Of a stretch of 64,000 bases of DNA, positions 1 to 8,555 are shown one piece after another (the stretch's first letter is position 1; each line of letters begins with the position of its first letter). Origin of the DNA: Pirellulaceae bacterium (lineage in GTDB: Bacteria > Planctomycetota > Planctomycetia > Pirellulales > Pirellulaceae). The translations under genes were made by a program, and so were the position numbers. The notes below the pieces were generated by a model. That model did not search any database. It saw nothing but the letters and a program-made list of their open reading frames with translations, and was not told the DNA's origin. The DNA lies in contig JAHBXT010000005.1 in the NCBI GenBank assembly GCA_019636385.1, forward strand, positions 151,925 through 215,924. The letters are read 5' to 3'.

Positions 1-3000
1 GCGGAATAACGCCAGCAATTGCGGGTCGGTCAGGTCGTTCAGCAGATCGTCAGGCATCAAGGACTGTGGGATGGCTTGCAATTGTTCGACCTCCGCTTTG
101 GCGACCGTTACCAGATGCTGCTCGGCGGTGCGCAGCGTGGTGGACTGTAGATCGCTGGCTACCAACAATCCGGTGACTACCCGACCGTCGCTGGTCAGCA
201 ACGCGTAGGTTTGATACCCTTCACGAATCTCGACGCTGGGTGCGACGATGGCTGTCGACCAAAAGTTCAAATTACTGCGATCGTAGGTATCTAGCGCAGG
301 ACCGATCTTCTCGCCCTGGCCAAACAATTGGTGACATTTTCCGCAACGATCCATGAACAACCGCTTGCCTTCGTATAATTGTTCAAGGCTTGCCGAGGCA
401 GGTACTGCGGCATCTGCGCCTACAGAATGCAACAGTGGTTGCAAGAGCTGCGAGAGCAGCCTGATGCGCTCAACACGCTCGGGAGAGTTGGCTTGAGGCG
501 CGGCGCCAAATGCCTCATCCACCGCAGCCACAATTTTCCGGTCGGAGTGATTGCGCAATTGGCTGATGACGTCCGATGGAATGTCCTGCTTGCGAATGCG
601 CCACTGGTTAATCTCGTTCAGCAGGGCTAATGCCCAGGCTGGGCGCGAGGCCAGAGTGCGGCAAGCGGTTTCGCGCAGGCCATGTTCGGCCGGCAGCGTC
701 GAATCGAACGCGGCTAGAATCACCGGACCAATGCGCGGCTGGTCGTACTGGGCCAGCGCTTGCAGAGCGGCGCGTTGCAATGCCGGCTGCTGAGTCGTAC
801 GCCCAGCGGCCAAGTTCAACAGGTCTTCCACCGCCGGTGGATAGTTCTGCGAGCCAAACAATCGTGCGGCTTCGATGCGTAGTCCGATATCAGCCTGGTT
901 GTCTTGCAGCCATCCATGGGCCTGGTGCAGCGCAGCGGCGTCCCCCTGCTGGGCGGCCAAGACGATGCCATCGACGCCGCGAGCCTGTCGATAGTCGTTC
1001 AGCGCGTCTTGAATCACCGGGGGCAACTCCGGTGGCAAGCGACGTCCTTGAAACGCATTATTCAAGCCGTTGACCAGGGCATCGCGAGCCGATTGGTCCG
1101 GAGCGATTTGTAACAGCTGTGCACAGCGCTGCAGTCCGGCTGGCCCATCGCTGGTTGCGTAACGCTGCATCAGTCGCTCGGCAACAATCTGCCGCATGAT
1201 GGGGCTGGTCCAGACCTTCCTATCACCCAGCAAGCGCAGGATCGCATCATATTCCTCGGCGTGCTGCTGGATGGCCCACCAGATCATCAGTGGCATGTGC
1301 GGATCGGAGATGTCTTGGTGGTGAGCTAATAGGTTGTGGATTACTGGCAATGCGACATTCGCCGGAATTCGTCGCGCCGACGCAGCCAACTGACTGCGGA
1401 CCTGTACATCGGTTTCGCGCGCTGCCAACTCGGCCATCTGAATAGGGCCTTCGTGGCGATCTCCCAACAACCGCACGACCCAGCGCCGTATATGCGGGTC
1501 CGAGTGCTGCAGCCACGCAGTGGCGCGCTGCAAGGTCAATTCACCAAGATTGTTCAAAGCCCACACAGCATCCAGGCTCGATTCATCTTCGACTAGTCGA
1601 ATGAGTTGAGCAGCAATCTGTGACTGCTGTTGCCAGCCGAGTTCAAGGGCAGCGCGCTGCCGCACCCATTTGTTGGGATGTCGCAGCATGGTGACCAACT
1701 GTTCGGCAGACATGCCTTGCAGACTGACCAACTGGCCCGGCGCCAACCGGCGTACGGCGTGCTGATCAGCTGCCTCAGCCGTGCCGATTTTGTCGGCTGT
1801 TGTACCGGCCGTGGCTAAGGCATCCTGGACGGCAGAGCTGTCCGGCCGAATGCGATAGATGCGACCGCTGGTTTTATGCCAGTCGTCGATGGGGCTGACG
1901 TGACTGAGTCGTGTATCGTACCAGTCGGCCAGATAAACCGCTCCATCTGGCCCAACTCCTGCATACACGGGTCGAAACCAGCGATCGGAACACTCCAGCA
2001 TATTCGGCTCGTCCACGGTGCGGAAGGTCGATCCGTCGGCGTAGCGGCGACTGTGCCACACGAGATTGTGCATCGAATTGGGCGCAATCACGCTGCCGTT
2101 AAAATCTTCACCCAGCCAACCGCCGTCATAGATCAAAAATGCTTGAGGAAAACGCCGCTTGTCGCCTTCCGATTTCATCGGCGAAAAGTAACCAAAGGCA
2201 AACGGATTGGTCAGTGGACCATGTTTGCCCCAATTCTTTTGCCCGTAGCTGCCTTGCGGATAGTGCCAACCGCGAGTTTCCCCGCCGTTGGTTCCCGAAA
2301 AAACATGCCCCTGAGCGTCGATGTCCAGGCTGAACGTGTTGCCACCGCCTTCGGCATAGATTTCGAACACTCGCGAAGTCGGGTGGTAACGCCATAGACA
2401 CTGACCTTCAAAAGTTGTGGCTTTGGTAGCTGCCGAAACGATGCTTCCGGCAGTCGTGCTCCCATTGGCTCCATACAGCCAGCCGTCGGGCCCGATCAAC
2501 AGGCTGTTGGCGACCGAATGCGTATCTTGCAATCCAAAACCCGACAGGTGCACTTCGGGGTCAGCGTCGGGCACTGCATCGTTATCGCGATCGGGATAGA
2601 ACAACAGGTAAGGCGGATTGAGTACCCAAATTCCACCGTAGCCGATGGCCACTGATGTGCAGATATTCAGTCCCGTAATCACATCACGCTGTCGATCGTA
2701 GCGTTGATCTCCGTCGGTATCTTCCAGAACGGAAATCACGTCGGCGCCAAGTACATGATTGGGCGGTGGCTCCGGTACGCGATCGAAAACAGCTCGCAGG
2801 TGCTGATCGAATCGCACAACTTTTAGACCAGCCGGGTATTGATACTGTCGATATTGCACGACCCACATGCGCCCCGCTGAATCCCAACTTAAAAACAGCG
2901 GCTGCGAAATAGCCGGCTCCGAGGCGACCAATTCAATGGTCAATCCCGATTTCAGCTTAAAGGTTTTCAGTGATTGCTCGGGTGGGGTTGGTTGCGAGTC

Positions 3001-3225
3001 ATCGGCCATCACGCCACGTCCCGGCCGCGTGCGAAGTATTTCGGCAACTTGCTCGTTCCCCGCCACAGCGGCAACGACTTGTTCAACCGCCGGCTTTTTA
3101 TCGGTTGTAGCATCTTGAGCGATTGCGCTATACGTAAAACTGGCAATCAACAAGGTCGCCCAGCCTAGCTGGCCGATGGACATCAATCGCCATGAACGAT
3201 TCGGCTTGGCTCGCGGATTTTGCAC
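1..3225 (-). CDS. Secreted PVC-type propeller / HEAT / cytochrome c protein (3' end beyond the window)
   Basis: The frame stays open from the GTG at 3225 to the left edge (1075 codons), so only the final residues are missing. The GTG start gives a basic n-region (RAKPNRSWR) and a hydrophobic core ending near A-I-A-Q-D, a good Sec signal; the ATG at 3183 is an alternative. The N-terminal third resembles the beta-propeller of planctomycete membrane-bound dehydrogenase-like proteins, with an Asp-rich EDTDGDQRYD loop. The middle is helical and HEAT-like and includes the PHMPLMIWWAI motif usual in this family. A CGKCH heme-attachment motif (residues 961-965) begins the C-terminal cytochrome domain of the 'putative heme-binding, Pirellula/Verrucomicrobium type'. 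It probably takes part in periplasmic oxidation of an unknown organic substrate. The family is clear; the substrate is unknown. Confidence 0.88.
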   Translation of the reverse strand, partial: MQNPRAKPNRSWRLMSIGQLGWATLLIASFTYSAIAQDATTDKKPAVEQVVAAVAGNEQVAEILRTRPGRGVMADDSQPTPPEQSLKTFKLKSGLTIELVASEPAISQPLFLSWDSAGRMWVVQYRQYQYPAGLKVVRFDQHLRAVFDRVPEPPPNHVLGADVISVLEDTDGDQRYDRQRDVITGLNICTSVAIGYGGIWVLNPPYLLFYPDRDNDAVPDADPEVHLSGFGLQDTHSVANSLLIGPDGWLYGANGSTTAGSIVSAATKATTFEGQCLWRYHPTSRVFEIYAEGGGNTFSLDIDAQGHVFSGTNGGETRGWHYPQGSYGQKNWGKHGPLTNPFAFGYFSPMKSEGDKRRFPQAFLIYDGGWLGEDFNGSVIAPNSMHNLVWHSRRYADGSTFRTVDEPNMLECSDRWFRPVYAGVGPDGAVYLADWYDTRLSHVSPIDDWHKTSGRIYRIRPDSSAVQDALATAGTTADKIGTAEAADQHAVRRLAPGQLVSLQGMSAEQLVTMLRHPNKWVRQRAALELGWQQQSQIAAQLIRLVEDESSLDAVWALNNLGELTLQRATAWLQHSDPHIRRWVVRLLGDRHEGPIQMAELAARETDVQVRSQLAASARRIPANVALPVIHNLLAHHQDISDPHMPLMIWWAIQQHAEEYDAILRLLGDRKVWTSPIMRQIVAERLMQRYATSDGPAGLQRCAQLLQIAPDQSARDALVNGLNNAFQGRRLPPELPPVIQDALNDYRQARGVDGIVLAAQQGDAAALHQAHGWLQDNQADIGLRIEAARLFGSQNYPPAVEDLLNLAAGRTTQQPALQRAALQALAQYDQPRIGPVILAAFDSTLPAEHGLRETACRTLASRPAWALALLNEINQWRIRKQDIPSDVISQLRNHSDRKIVAAVDEAFGAAPQANSPERVERIRLLSQLLQPLLHSVGADAAVPASASLEQLYEGKRLFMDRCGKCHQLFGQGEKIGPALDTYDRSNLNFWSTAIVAPSVEIREGYQTYALLTSDGRVVTGLLVASDLQSTTLRTAEQHLVTVAKAEVEQLQAIPQSLMPDDLLNDLTDPQLLALFR

Positions 3226-3418
3226 GGGTCAATCTCTTGGTAGATGAAACTTAAGCTACTGTTTTGACCAGAAATGAACGCAGTATTGTTTCCGTCGTGA
3301 GGTGAACCACAGCGCTAGGTTTGGCAGGTCTCTTCGTTTCCGGCGAGCGTAGCCACCCGAATTGCCAGTTCTGACACAGCCAATCGCATTATAAGGCAAA
3401 GGATTCAGGGCCGGGTAT
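3226..3418. other. Intergenic, no gene seen
   Basis: This is the upstream region of the heme protein and the downstream region of the ferritin-like gene. It carries a GGCGAGCGTAGC-like stretch near 3343; related strings occur in other spacers (around 7103, 13285 and 27372), but they are too short and variable to define as a repeat family. Confidence 0.4.
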
Positions 3419-4951
3419 TCATTCGGCGGGAGGGCGGATCGACCTCAAATCGGCGCGACTGTTAGAGTAATTGATATCGAAGCCTAATGCGACTGGATCG
3501 GTGGGCTTGTCCCAGTGCTGGCAGGCCAATTGATAGATTTCGGGCCACCAATTGCGATGCTCGGTCAGACCTTCGTCTTGGTATCGCTGCCAGTGGCTCA
3601 TAACTTGACTCCAGGCGCGATCGCCAAAGTCTAGTGCCTGCTGGCGCGATTCAAACTGAGACACATACCAGCGGCGACCAATCTGCGCATGCAGAACTTC
3701 ATCGGCCCAATCGAAATCCTGAAACAAGGCTGACAATGGATCGCCACTCTGCGTAGCAATCTCCCATTCGTAGCGTTTGCCAGTGCGAGACATTAAGCCT
3801 TGCTCGATGAAGTACAAGACACCTTGGCGCTGCTGTGGATCCAACTGTGTATTGAGATTCAGTGACCACGTGAAGTTGATCGGAATTTGAGTCCAGTCGA
3901 TCCCCAGGCCGGTCAGACCCACTTGGCCCATCATGGCGTGGCGTGCCTCGTCCCACAGTTGGCGCAGCATCTCGCGATAGAAGCCCCATGGCTTTTTGCC
4001 GGACAGCTCAACCAGAATACTGGCCATCATTTCTGGCACATCCAGCTCGCGGATGCGTTTGTAGAACATCATCAATGTCTTGTCTTGCGGGCTGAAGCGC
4101 TGGTCGTACAGGAAGGCCTCGGCATTGACACCGGCGTTGTAACTGTCTTGAAAACGGCTGTCGCGGCGCGGAACGTGGCTGTATGCGAATGGTTGGCTGA
4201 ACGGATAGGGTTCAGGGGGTGGGTCGGCGGGAGCCGATGGATCGCATTCATCCAGCCCCAGGATGCCATCTGCGGCATGGATGCAGCGATTCAAGTGCGC
4301 CAGCCAATCGGAGCGAATTGTTGGCCGCTGGGCTACGTCGTCCGTAACATTCGCCAGACATTGGCCGTCGCCAACCGGGTCGGCGCAGGCCTCAAATTCA
4401 TCCATGGCGAGACTGGCCTGCTGGCCAACGGCGATGACTTCGGACAACTCGACGGAGATCAGTTTCGCGGCGCGAACCGTCGGTGCGTCTGCCAACGGAT
4501 GTGCCGAATCACGCAGCGTGTTACAGGCCTGATGGATCGCGGGCAGAATGACCTGGTAACAACCGGCCAGGAAGCTGGCCATGTTATCCATGCGGTGGAG
4601 ATCGTCCAGCAAGCGGTGCAGAGCGGCATGCGGGATCTTTTCAAGCCCCAGCGGTGGCTCACGCATTTCGCTGACTCGCTGGCGAGCTAACTGCGCTTGC
4701 TCGGACAGCAGATAAGCGTGATGACTCAGCAACAGCTTCAGCTCGTAGATCGGCTGGCTAGTAATTCTGGCAACCATCGACAGACTCAGTTGCCGTACGC
4801 AATAGTGTACACGCTTCCATGCTCGAACGCTTCGCTCCACGCTCCATTGGTTGGTCTGCATCGCCTGCTGCAAACTGCACACGCCAGCCAGCGATGGGAT
4901 TTTTTCGAGCACTGCACGTTGCTGTTCATTCATAGTTGCAGTTCTTTTCAT
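3419..4951 (-). CDS. Ferritin-like (DUF455-like) helical protein, candidate diiron protein
   Basis: About 510 residues if started at the ATG at 4951. The frame extends to a TTG at 5047, and an ATG at 4933 is also possible; no clear ribosome site decides. The C-terminal half shows two Glu-x-x-His motifs in helical context: WDEARH (Glu335, His338) and ADEVLH (Glu418, His421), with a preceding SILVEL helix carrying another Glu. This is the ligand pattern of ferritin-like diiron four-helix proteins and resembles the DUF455 family, which is normally about 280 residues. The N-terminal half (about 1-230) is helical with no recognised domain. It has no signal peptide, so it is probably cytosolic. The gene stands alone. 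An oxidase/hydroxylase or an iron-handling role are both possible. Confidence 0.6.
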   Translation of the reverse strand: MKRTATMNEQQRAVLEKIPSLAGVCSLQQAMQTNQWSVERSVRAWKRVHYCVRQLSLSMVARITSQPIYELKLLLSHHAYLLSEQAQLARQRVSEMREPPLGLEKIPHAALHRLLDDLHRMDNMASFLAGCYQVILPAIHQACNTLRDSAHPLADAPTVRAAKLISVELSEVIAVGQQASLAMDEFEACADPVGDGQCLANVTDDVAQRPTIRSDWLAHLNRCIHAADGILGLDECDPSAPADPPPEPYPFSQPFAYSHVPRRDSRFQDSYNAGVNAEAFLYDQRFSPQDKTLMMFYKRIRELDVPEMMASILVELSGKKPWGFYREMLRQLWDEARHAMMGQVGLTGLGIDWTQIPINFTWSLNLNTQLDPQQRQGVLYFIEQGLMSRTGKRYEWEIATQSGDPLSALFQDFDWADEVLHAQIGRRWYVSQFESRQQALDFGDRAWSQVMSHWQRYQDEGLTEHRNWWPEIYQLACQHWDKPTDPVALGFDINYSNSRADLRSIRPPAE

Positions 4952-5133
4952 GCTTGAGTGCAATTGAATTTCGACTTGGCGAAGTCGCGCTAACCAGAGT
5001 GTGGCCGAAGAACACGTTGCCTCACATTCTGGCGAACATTGCTTCAAGAGGGCCGCGAATGTTTGAGAGCAATTCTGGCTAGAACGATATCAATTCATCA
5101 AGTGGCCCAGTGGTTAGTTGTATGGAATTGGCC

Positions 5134-5163
5134 TTGACCGGTTGGGCACGTAGTCGGTAATGT
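5134..5163 (+). promoter_or_regulatory. Possible sigma70-type promoter
   Basis: TTGACC at 5134-5139 and TAATGT at 5158-5163 are separated by 18 bases. The -35 box is good, the -10 box weak (three of six consensus positions). It would start transcription near 5170, just before a run of hairpins that ends at a terminator, which is why it is listed. Confidence 0.25.
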
Positions 5164-5169
5164 TTGCAC

Positions 5170-5448
5170 ACACTCAATGAGCCTTGTTTGGGGTTCTGAT
5201 GAGTCGTTGACTAAATCTTTTAGAAAATGACTCGTCACAGGGAAACTGGTCTTGTGCATGGAAGCACAGGTCTGTTACACCTCGAACCGGAAACAAGTTG
5301 TTGAGGGTGATCTTTGGGAAACGGAAAGCCTGAAGCTCACCATTTAGCAATTCGTTGGTTCATGAATGCTGCCCAAAATGCAGCGCCAGTCGGTTGCCGC
5401 AGCCTGTGGGCGGCCTATACAATTTATCGTTCGAGCGGAATCGCACAC
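5170..5448 (+). ncRNA. Candidate structured non-coding RNA (series of hairpins)
   Basis: The 760-base gap between flanking genes contains several separate stem-loops in one direction. At 5197-5237 there is a 12-pair stem with two G-U wobbles enclosing an inner CTAAA/TTTAG stem. At 5251-5270 there is a 7-pair stem with a 6-base loop. At 5306-5341 GGTGA pairs with TCACC. At 5368-5384 GCTGC pairs with GCAGC. At 5396-5414 GCCGC pairs with GCGGC. A strong terminator hairpin follows. I do not recognise RNase P, tmRNA, SRP RNA or a known riboswitch: their conserved blocks are absent. It could be an independent small RNA or the leader of the gene at 5815. Confidence 0.35.
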
Positions 5449-5521
5449 GCTCCCGGATTAATAGCTCGCAGTCCTCTGCCCCCCTGGGACTCGTTCACCA
5501 ATCCGGGAGCTTTTTCTTTTT
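5449..5521 (+). terminator. Intrinsic terminator with a nested stem
   Basis: An 11-base perfect inverted repeat (5449-5459 with 5500-5510, GCTCCCGGATT/AATCCGGGAGC) encloses a second stem (AGTCC 5470-5474 with GGACT 5487-5491). A T-rich run follows directly at 5511-5521. It would end plus-strand transcription from the candidate RNA. No protein gene lies just upstream on this strand, so it implies an unannotated transcript. Confidence 0.65.
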
Positions 5522-5814
5522 ACCGCGCGACCATTAGTCACTCGACTTCTCCACCGCCTGGCTACGGTAACTACTGATACGTCGAGCTTCATACGGACGG
5601 TCTTGCCAATTCGGCTAGCCCAAGCAGGTGTCGGCGCCCGTAAGTTCTTTGCAGACCCCGCATCTTCCCCAGGCGGCGAGGGTTCCCTGGACGACGCAAT
5701 GCCGATTTCCAGCGATTGTTGAAGTGGCGAATTGGTTAATTTCGATTGAATCGTTAGAACCGGTTCTGTCGTCATGTAAATCGCCGCCAGCGATCTGAAT
5801 TGAGTTGAACGCGC
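5522..5814. other. Intergenic, nothing distinct seen
   Basis: This stretch between the terminator and the TolC-like gene contains no convincing open frame, repeat or promoter that I can support. It must hold the promoter of the 5815 gene. Confidence 0.4.
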
Positions 5815-7083
5815 ATGCCGCACTGGATTGTACTGGATCAAGCTCGCTTGCAACGCTACCAGCCTGGGTTACTGGCTGTGTATTGGCTGGTGATAGTGAT
5901 GGCTTCGGGCTGGTTTGGGCCGTCGATGCTGGCTGGCGAGGGCGAGCTGACAGATCAGCTTAGCTCGCGACGGTGGGCCACGGACCACCAAGGTGCACTG
6001 GAACCGGCGGCTAACGAGTATTCAGGGCAATTGCCGCTGGGGGCTCGCGAGGTCGGTTGTGCGTCGGCTGGGTGTTGGAAGCCAGCCCTGCTGTTGCGGC
6101 AGCGGGCGCAGACTGTGATACGTCTGTACAGTGACGATCGTGCAGCCAAACGTCAAGCAGCTTCGATGTTGGCCCGTTTTCTGCAATTGCACGCGGCCTA
6201 TCAGGAAGACATCGGCGCGGCCTCGGCCATGCGTCCCTACTACAGCCGCATCGCCTTGCAGCTTCAATTGCAATGTATTGACCAGGCTGTCCAGGCCACC
6301 GATCTACAAATGGCCAAGCAACACAAGCTGATGGACAACGGATTGGCTGCGGGCGCGGATTTGACCGCGTTGGACCGTCAACGCTTAGACCTGGAAGAGC
6401 AACGATTGCAGGCCGAAGCTCGCGATCGCCAGTTGCGCGAGATTGTGCACAGTCTGTCGGGGTTGGACTACGCGCAGGGGCAATGCATTGTCGAACCGCT
6501 GAGCGTGCAGCCGCAGCAACTGGATTGCCAGTGCCTTGCGCTGCTGGCGGTACGAGAGCGCTGTGACATGCAAGCTTGGCGAACTCTGTATTGTCAGGTG
6601 GACGAAGATTCCGCGCCGTTGATTGCCGGTACGCTAGCGGCTTCCATCGGCGGTTTCAGCATTCCGTTGCCGGCGGTGTATGGGCTACGGCTGCTGTTGT
6701 GCAATCCGGTCGACGAAATGACATTTGCATGTAGTCTGCGCCAGGAACTGGCAGCCATGATAAAGGTACAGGAGCAATGGATTCGACAGACCGTGATGGA
6801 GAAATGCGAAGACTTACAATTGGCATACCGGCGTTGGGAGTTGGCCGGTCAGCGTATCGAAAGTTGGCAGCATCGACTGGCTCAGCTTCAAAGGCTGGAG
6901 GAGTTGGGACAAGCCAAGCCGGATCAAAGGATCGCCGCCGAGGCCGGGTTATTGGAAGCTCGTACCACCGAGGTGACTCGGCGTCTGGAAGCCAAGTTAG
7001 CCGAAGTCAGTTTGGCCGAAGCGGTTGGTGGCTTGGCTGAACGCTGCTGTCGCGGCGAGGCGTGGCTGGTGACGGGCAACTGA
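5815..7083 (+). CDS. TolC-like outer-membrane efflux protein (divergent)
   Basis: 422 residues with a hydrophobic segment near the N-terminus (about 19-40) acting as signal peptide or anchor. Two long heptad-rich helical stretches (about 100-215 and 305-410, rich in Gln, Leu, Glu and Arg) have the periodicity of the helical barrel of outer-membrane efflux proteins. The sequence is far from classical TolC. Context supports the call: the exporter permeases, membrane-fusion protein and ATPase of a DevBCA-like system begin 72 bases downstream on the other strand. It would provide the outer-membrane exit channel. It has an unusual number of cysteines (CIVEP, CQCLAL, RERCDM). Confidence comes equally from helix pattern and neighbours. 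Confidence 0.55.
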   Translation: MPHWIVLDQARLQRYQPGLLAVYWLVIVMASGWFGPSMLAGEGELTDQLSSRRWATDHQGALEPAANEYSGQLPLGAREVGCASAGCWKPALLLRQRAQTVIRLYSDDRAAKRQAASMLARFLQLHAAYQEDIGAASAMRPYYSRIALQLQLQCIDQAVQATDLQMAKQHKLMDNGLAAGADLTALDRQRLDLEEQRLQAEARDRQLREIVHSLSGLDYAQGQCIVEPLSVQPQQLDCQCLALLAVRERCDMQAWRTLYCQVDEDSAPLIAGTLAASIGGFSIPLPAVYGLRLLLCNPVDEMTFACSLRQELAAMIKVQEQWIRQTVMEKCEDLQLAYRRWELAGQRIESWQHRLAQLQRLEELGQAKPDQRIAAEAGLLEARTTEVTRRLEAKLAEVSLAEAVGGLAERCCRGEAWLVTGN

Positions 7084-7154
7084 GCTAGCAGATTTTAGGA
7101 GCGAGCCCACCTTCTGGCGAACGCAGCGACCAAAGCTCGGGCGAGCGTTGCTAA

Positions 7155-8336
7155 CTAGAACAGGCTGGCCGGGTCGCTGCGGAACAGCTTGCGAATCGCC
7201 AAGCCGCCGCTGACTGTACACATCAACATCGTCAACACGAAGACCAACAGACCGCGCTCCCAAGTCAACAGCATCACCAGTCCACTGTACTTGGCCAGCA
7301 CTTGGTAAAGCACGACCGACAAGATGCAGCCTGGCAAGAAGCCCAGCACGGCCAGATACATGGATTGACTGAGCACCAAACGCCAGAAATAACCCGGTCC
7401 GTAACCCATCGCCCTGAGTGTTGCGAATTCGGACATGTGGTCATTGATGTCGGTGAATTGGATTTGGTAGCAGATGATTGCTCCCACGATCAGCCCCATC
7501 ACGGTACCGAGAAAGAAGATTTTGCCGATGGGCGTGGCCTGCGACCAAAACTGCTTTTCACGCTGAACAAAATCGACAGAAGGACGAACGTCCAGCAGAT
7601 CGGGAGCCAATTGTCGAATCTGTGCCGCAACATCTGCCAACTGGCGACCGGCTGCGGGCTGAACCTGTAACAGAGCCATATCCACCATGTCGCTGGGCAA
7701 ACGCGTCGGCGATCTCCAGGGAAAGTAGCGCGCGTGCTGCGCTTGGCTCATCAGCAACGTGCCATCGTTTCCAAAGTCAGTACCCAAGCGAAAAAAGTCC
7801 ACGGCAGTCAGGCGACGTCCGTTGAGTTCAATGTGCTGCTGTTGCAATTCGGGCTGGGTCCTTGCCAAACCGTACCATGGCTTGCTCTCGGTATCGACCA
7901 AGCACGCATCGCGAGCCACAGCGTCAGAAAACTTTTGTTTGAGTTGTGTATCCACAAAGAAATCGGCGGCTACGTCATCCACCGCAATGACGCGAACGGG
8001 CCGAGCCGGTCTTCCCACGATTTGCAGGCCGGCAGTACCGCGCTCTAAACTGAGCATGCCAACTCGACTGACTTCGGGCTGCGCAGCAATTGCATCCAAT
8101 ATCAAACGTGGAAAGCGAAGTTCGGCAGAAACGTTGTAACGTGCCCGATTGGCCACAGCTAGATTGGCAGTATTCAAATCGAACAGCGAGAAGACTTGCG
8201 TGTTGCTATCGATCAGCGCGTTGCGAAAGCCGATCTGCATGAACATCAATACCACAGCGAATCCGACCCCGGCGGATGCTAACAGGCATTTGCTCCAACT
8301 GGAGGTCAGATTTTTCCAAGCCAACTGAGTTCGCAT
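7155..8336 (-). CDS. DevC-like ABC exporter permease (first copy)
   Basis: Start taken at the ATG at 8336 (MRTQLAWKNL); a GTG at 8387 extends the frame but gives no better N-terminus. 393 residues with the MacB/FtsX-type layout: one membrane helix at about 18-40 (a LMFMQIGF motif as in DevC), a periplasmic domain of about 200 residues, and three helices in the C-terminal third. The DHMSEFATLRAMGYG segment after the second helix is the typical DevC/FtsX cytoplasmic coupling region. It ends in DPASLF, nearly the same as the next gene's EPASLF. It would move a lipid or other hydrophobic cargo together with the ATPase at 11289 and the fusion protein at 9789. The second permease lies 219 bases upstream. 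Confidence 0.85.
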   Translation of the reverse strand: MRTQLAWKNLTSSWSKCLLASAGVGFAVVLMFMQIGFRNALIDSNTQVFSLFDLNTANLAVANRARYNVSAELRFPRLILDAIAAQPEVSRVGMLSLERGTAGLQIVGRPARPVRVIAVDDVAADFFVDTQLKQKFSDAVARDACLVDTESKPWYGLARTQPELQQQHIELNGRRLTAVDFFRLGTDFGNDGTLLMSQAQHARYFPWRSPTRLPSDMVDMALLQVQPAAGRQLADVAAQIRQLAPDLLDVRPSVDFVQREKQFWSQATPIGKIFFLGTVMGLIVGAIICYQIQFTDINDHMSEFATLRAMGYGPGYFWRLVLSQSMYLAVLGFLPGCILSVVLYQVLAKYSGLVMLLTWERGLLVFVLTMLMCTVSGGLAIRKLFRSDPASLF

Positions 8337-8555
8337 CGTCAGGCAAGTTCCAATTCTTAGTAGCTCACATGCTGGCTGAAGGATCACTTACGTACACGTT
8401 CACCGCCAATACTCTTCATCGAGGTGGTGGACCACTGCGGGTCCAAAACGACTGCGTGTGAACGCAGGTTATCACTCTTCATCGGTTTTAGGTATTTACC
8501 AGCAGTCTACAGCGGTCCCACCGGTCCCTGTTTACCAATCACGCGCGGGGCCAGG

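Noticed and set aside
3887..4690. 267-codon plus-strand frame
   Set aside because: Lies wholly antisense to the ferritin-like gene; no ribosome site, domain or signal.
5270..5300. T-loop-like string on the minus strand suggesting a tRNA
   Set aside because: TTCGAGG lacks a matching five-pair stem and no acceptor or anticodon arm can be drawn.
5197..5448. RNase P RNA, tmRNA or SRP RNA
   Set aside because: The conserved GAGGAAAGTCC, tRNA-like ends and GGAAGGAAGCA blocks are absent; GGTGA...TCACC only loosely recalls RNase P.
5314..5577. 87-codon frame in the spacer
   Set aside because: Crosses the terminator hairpin, low-complexity translation, no ribosome site; the hairpins explain the region better.
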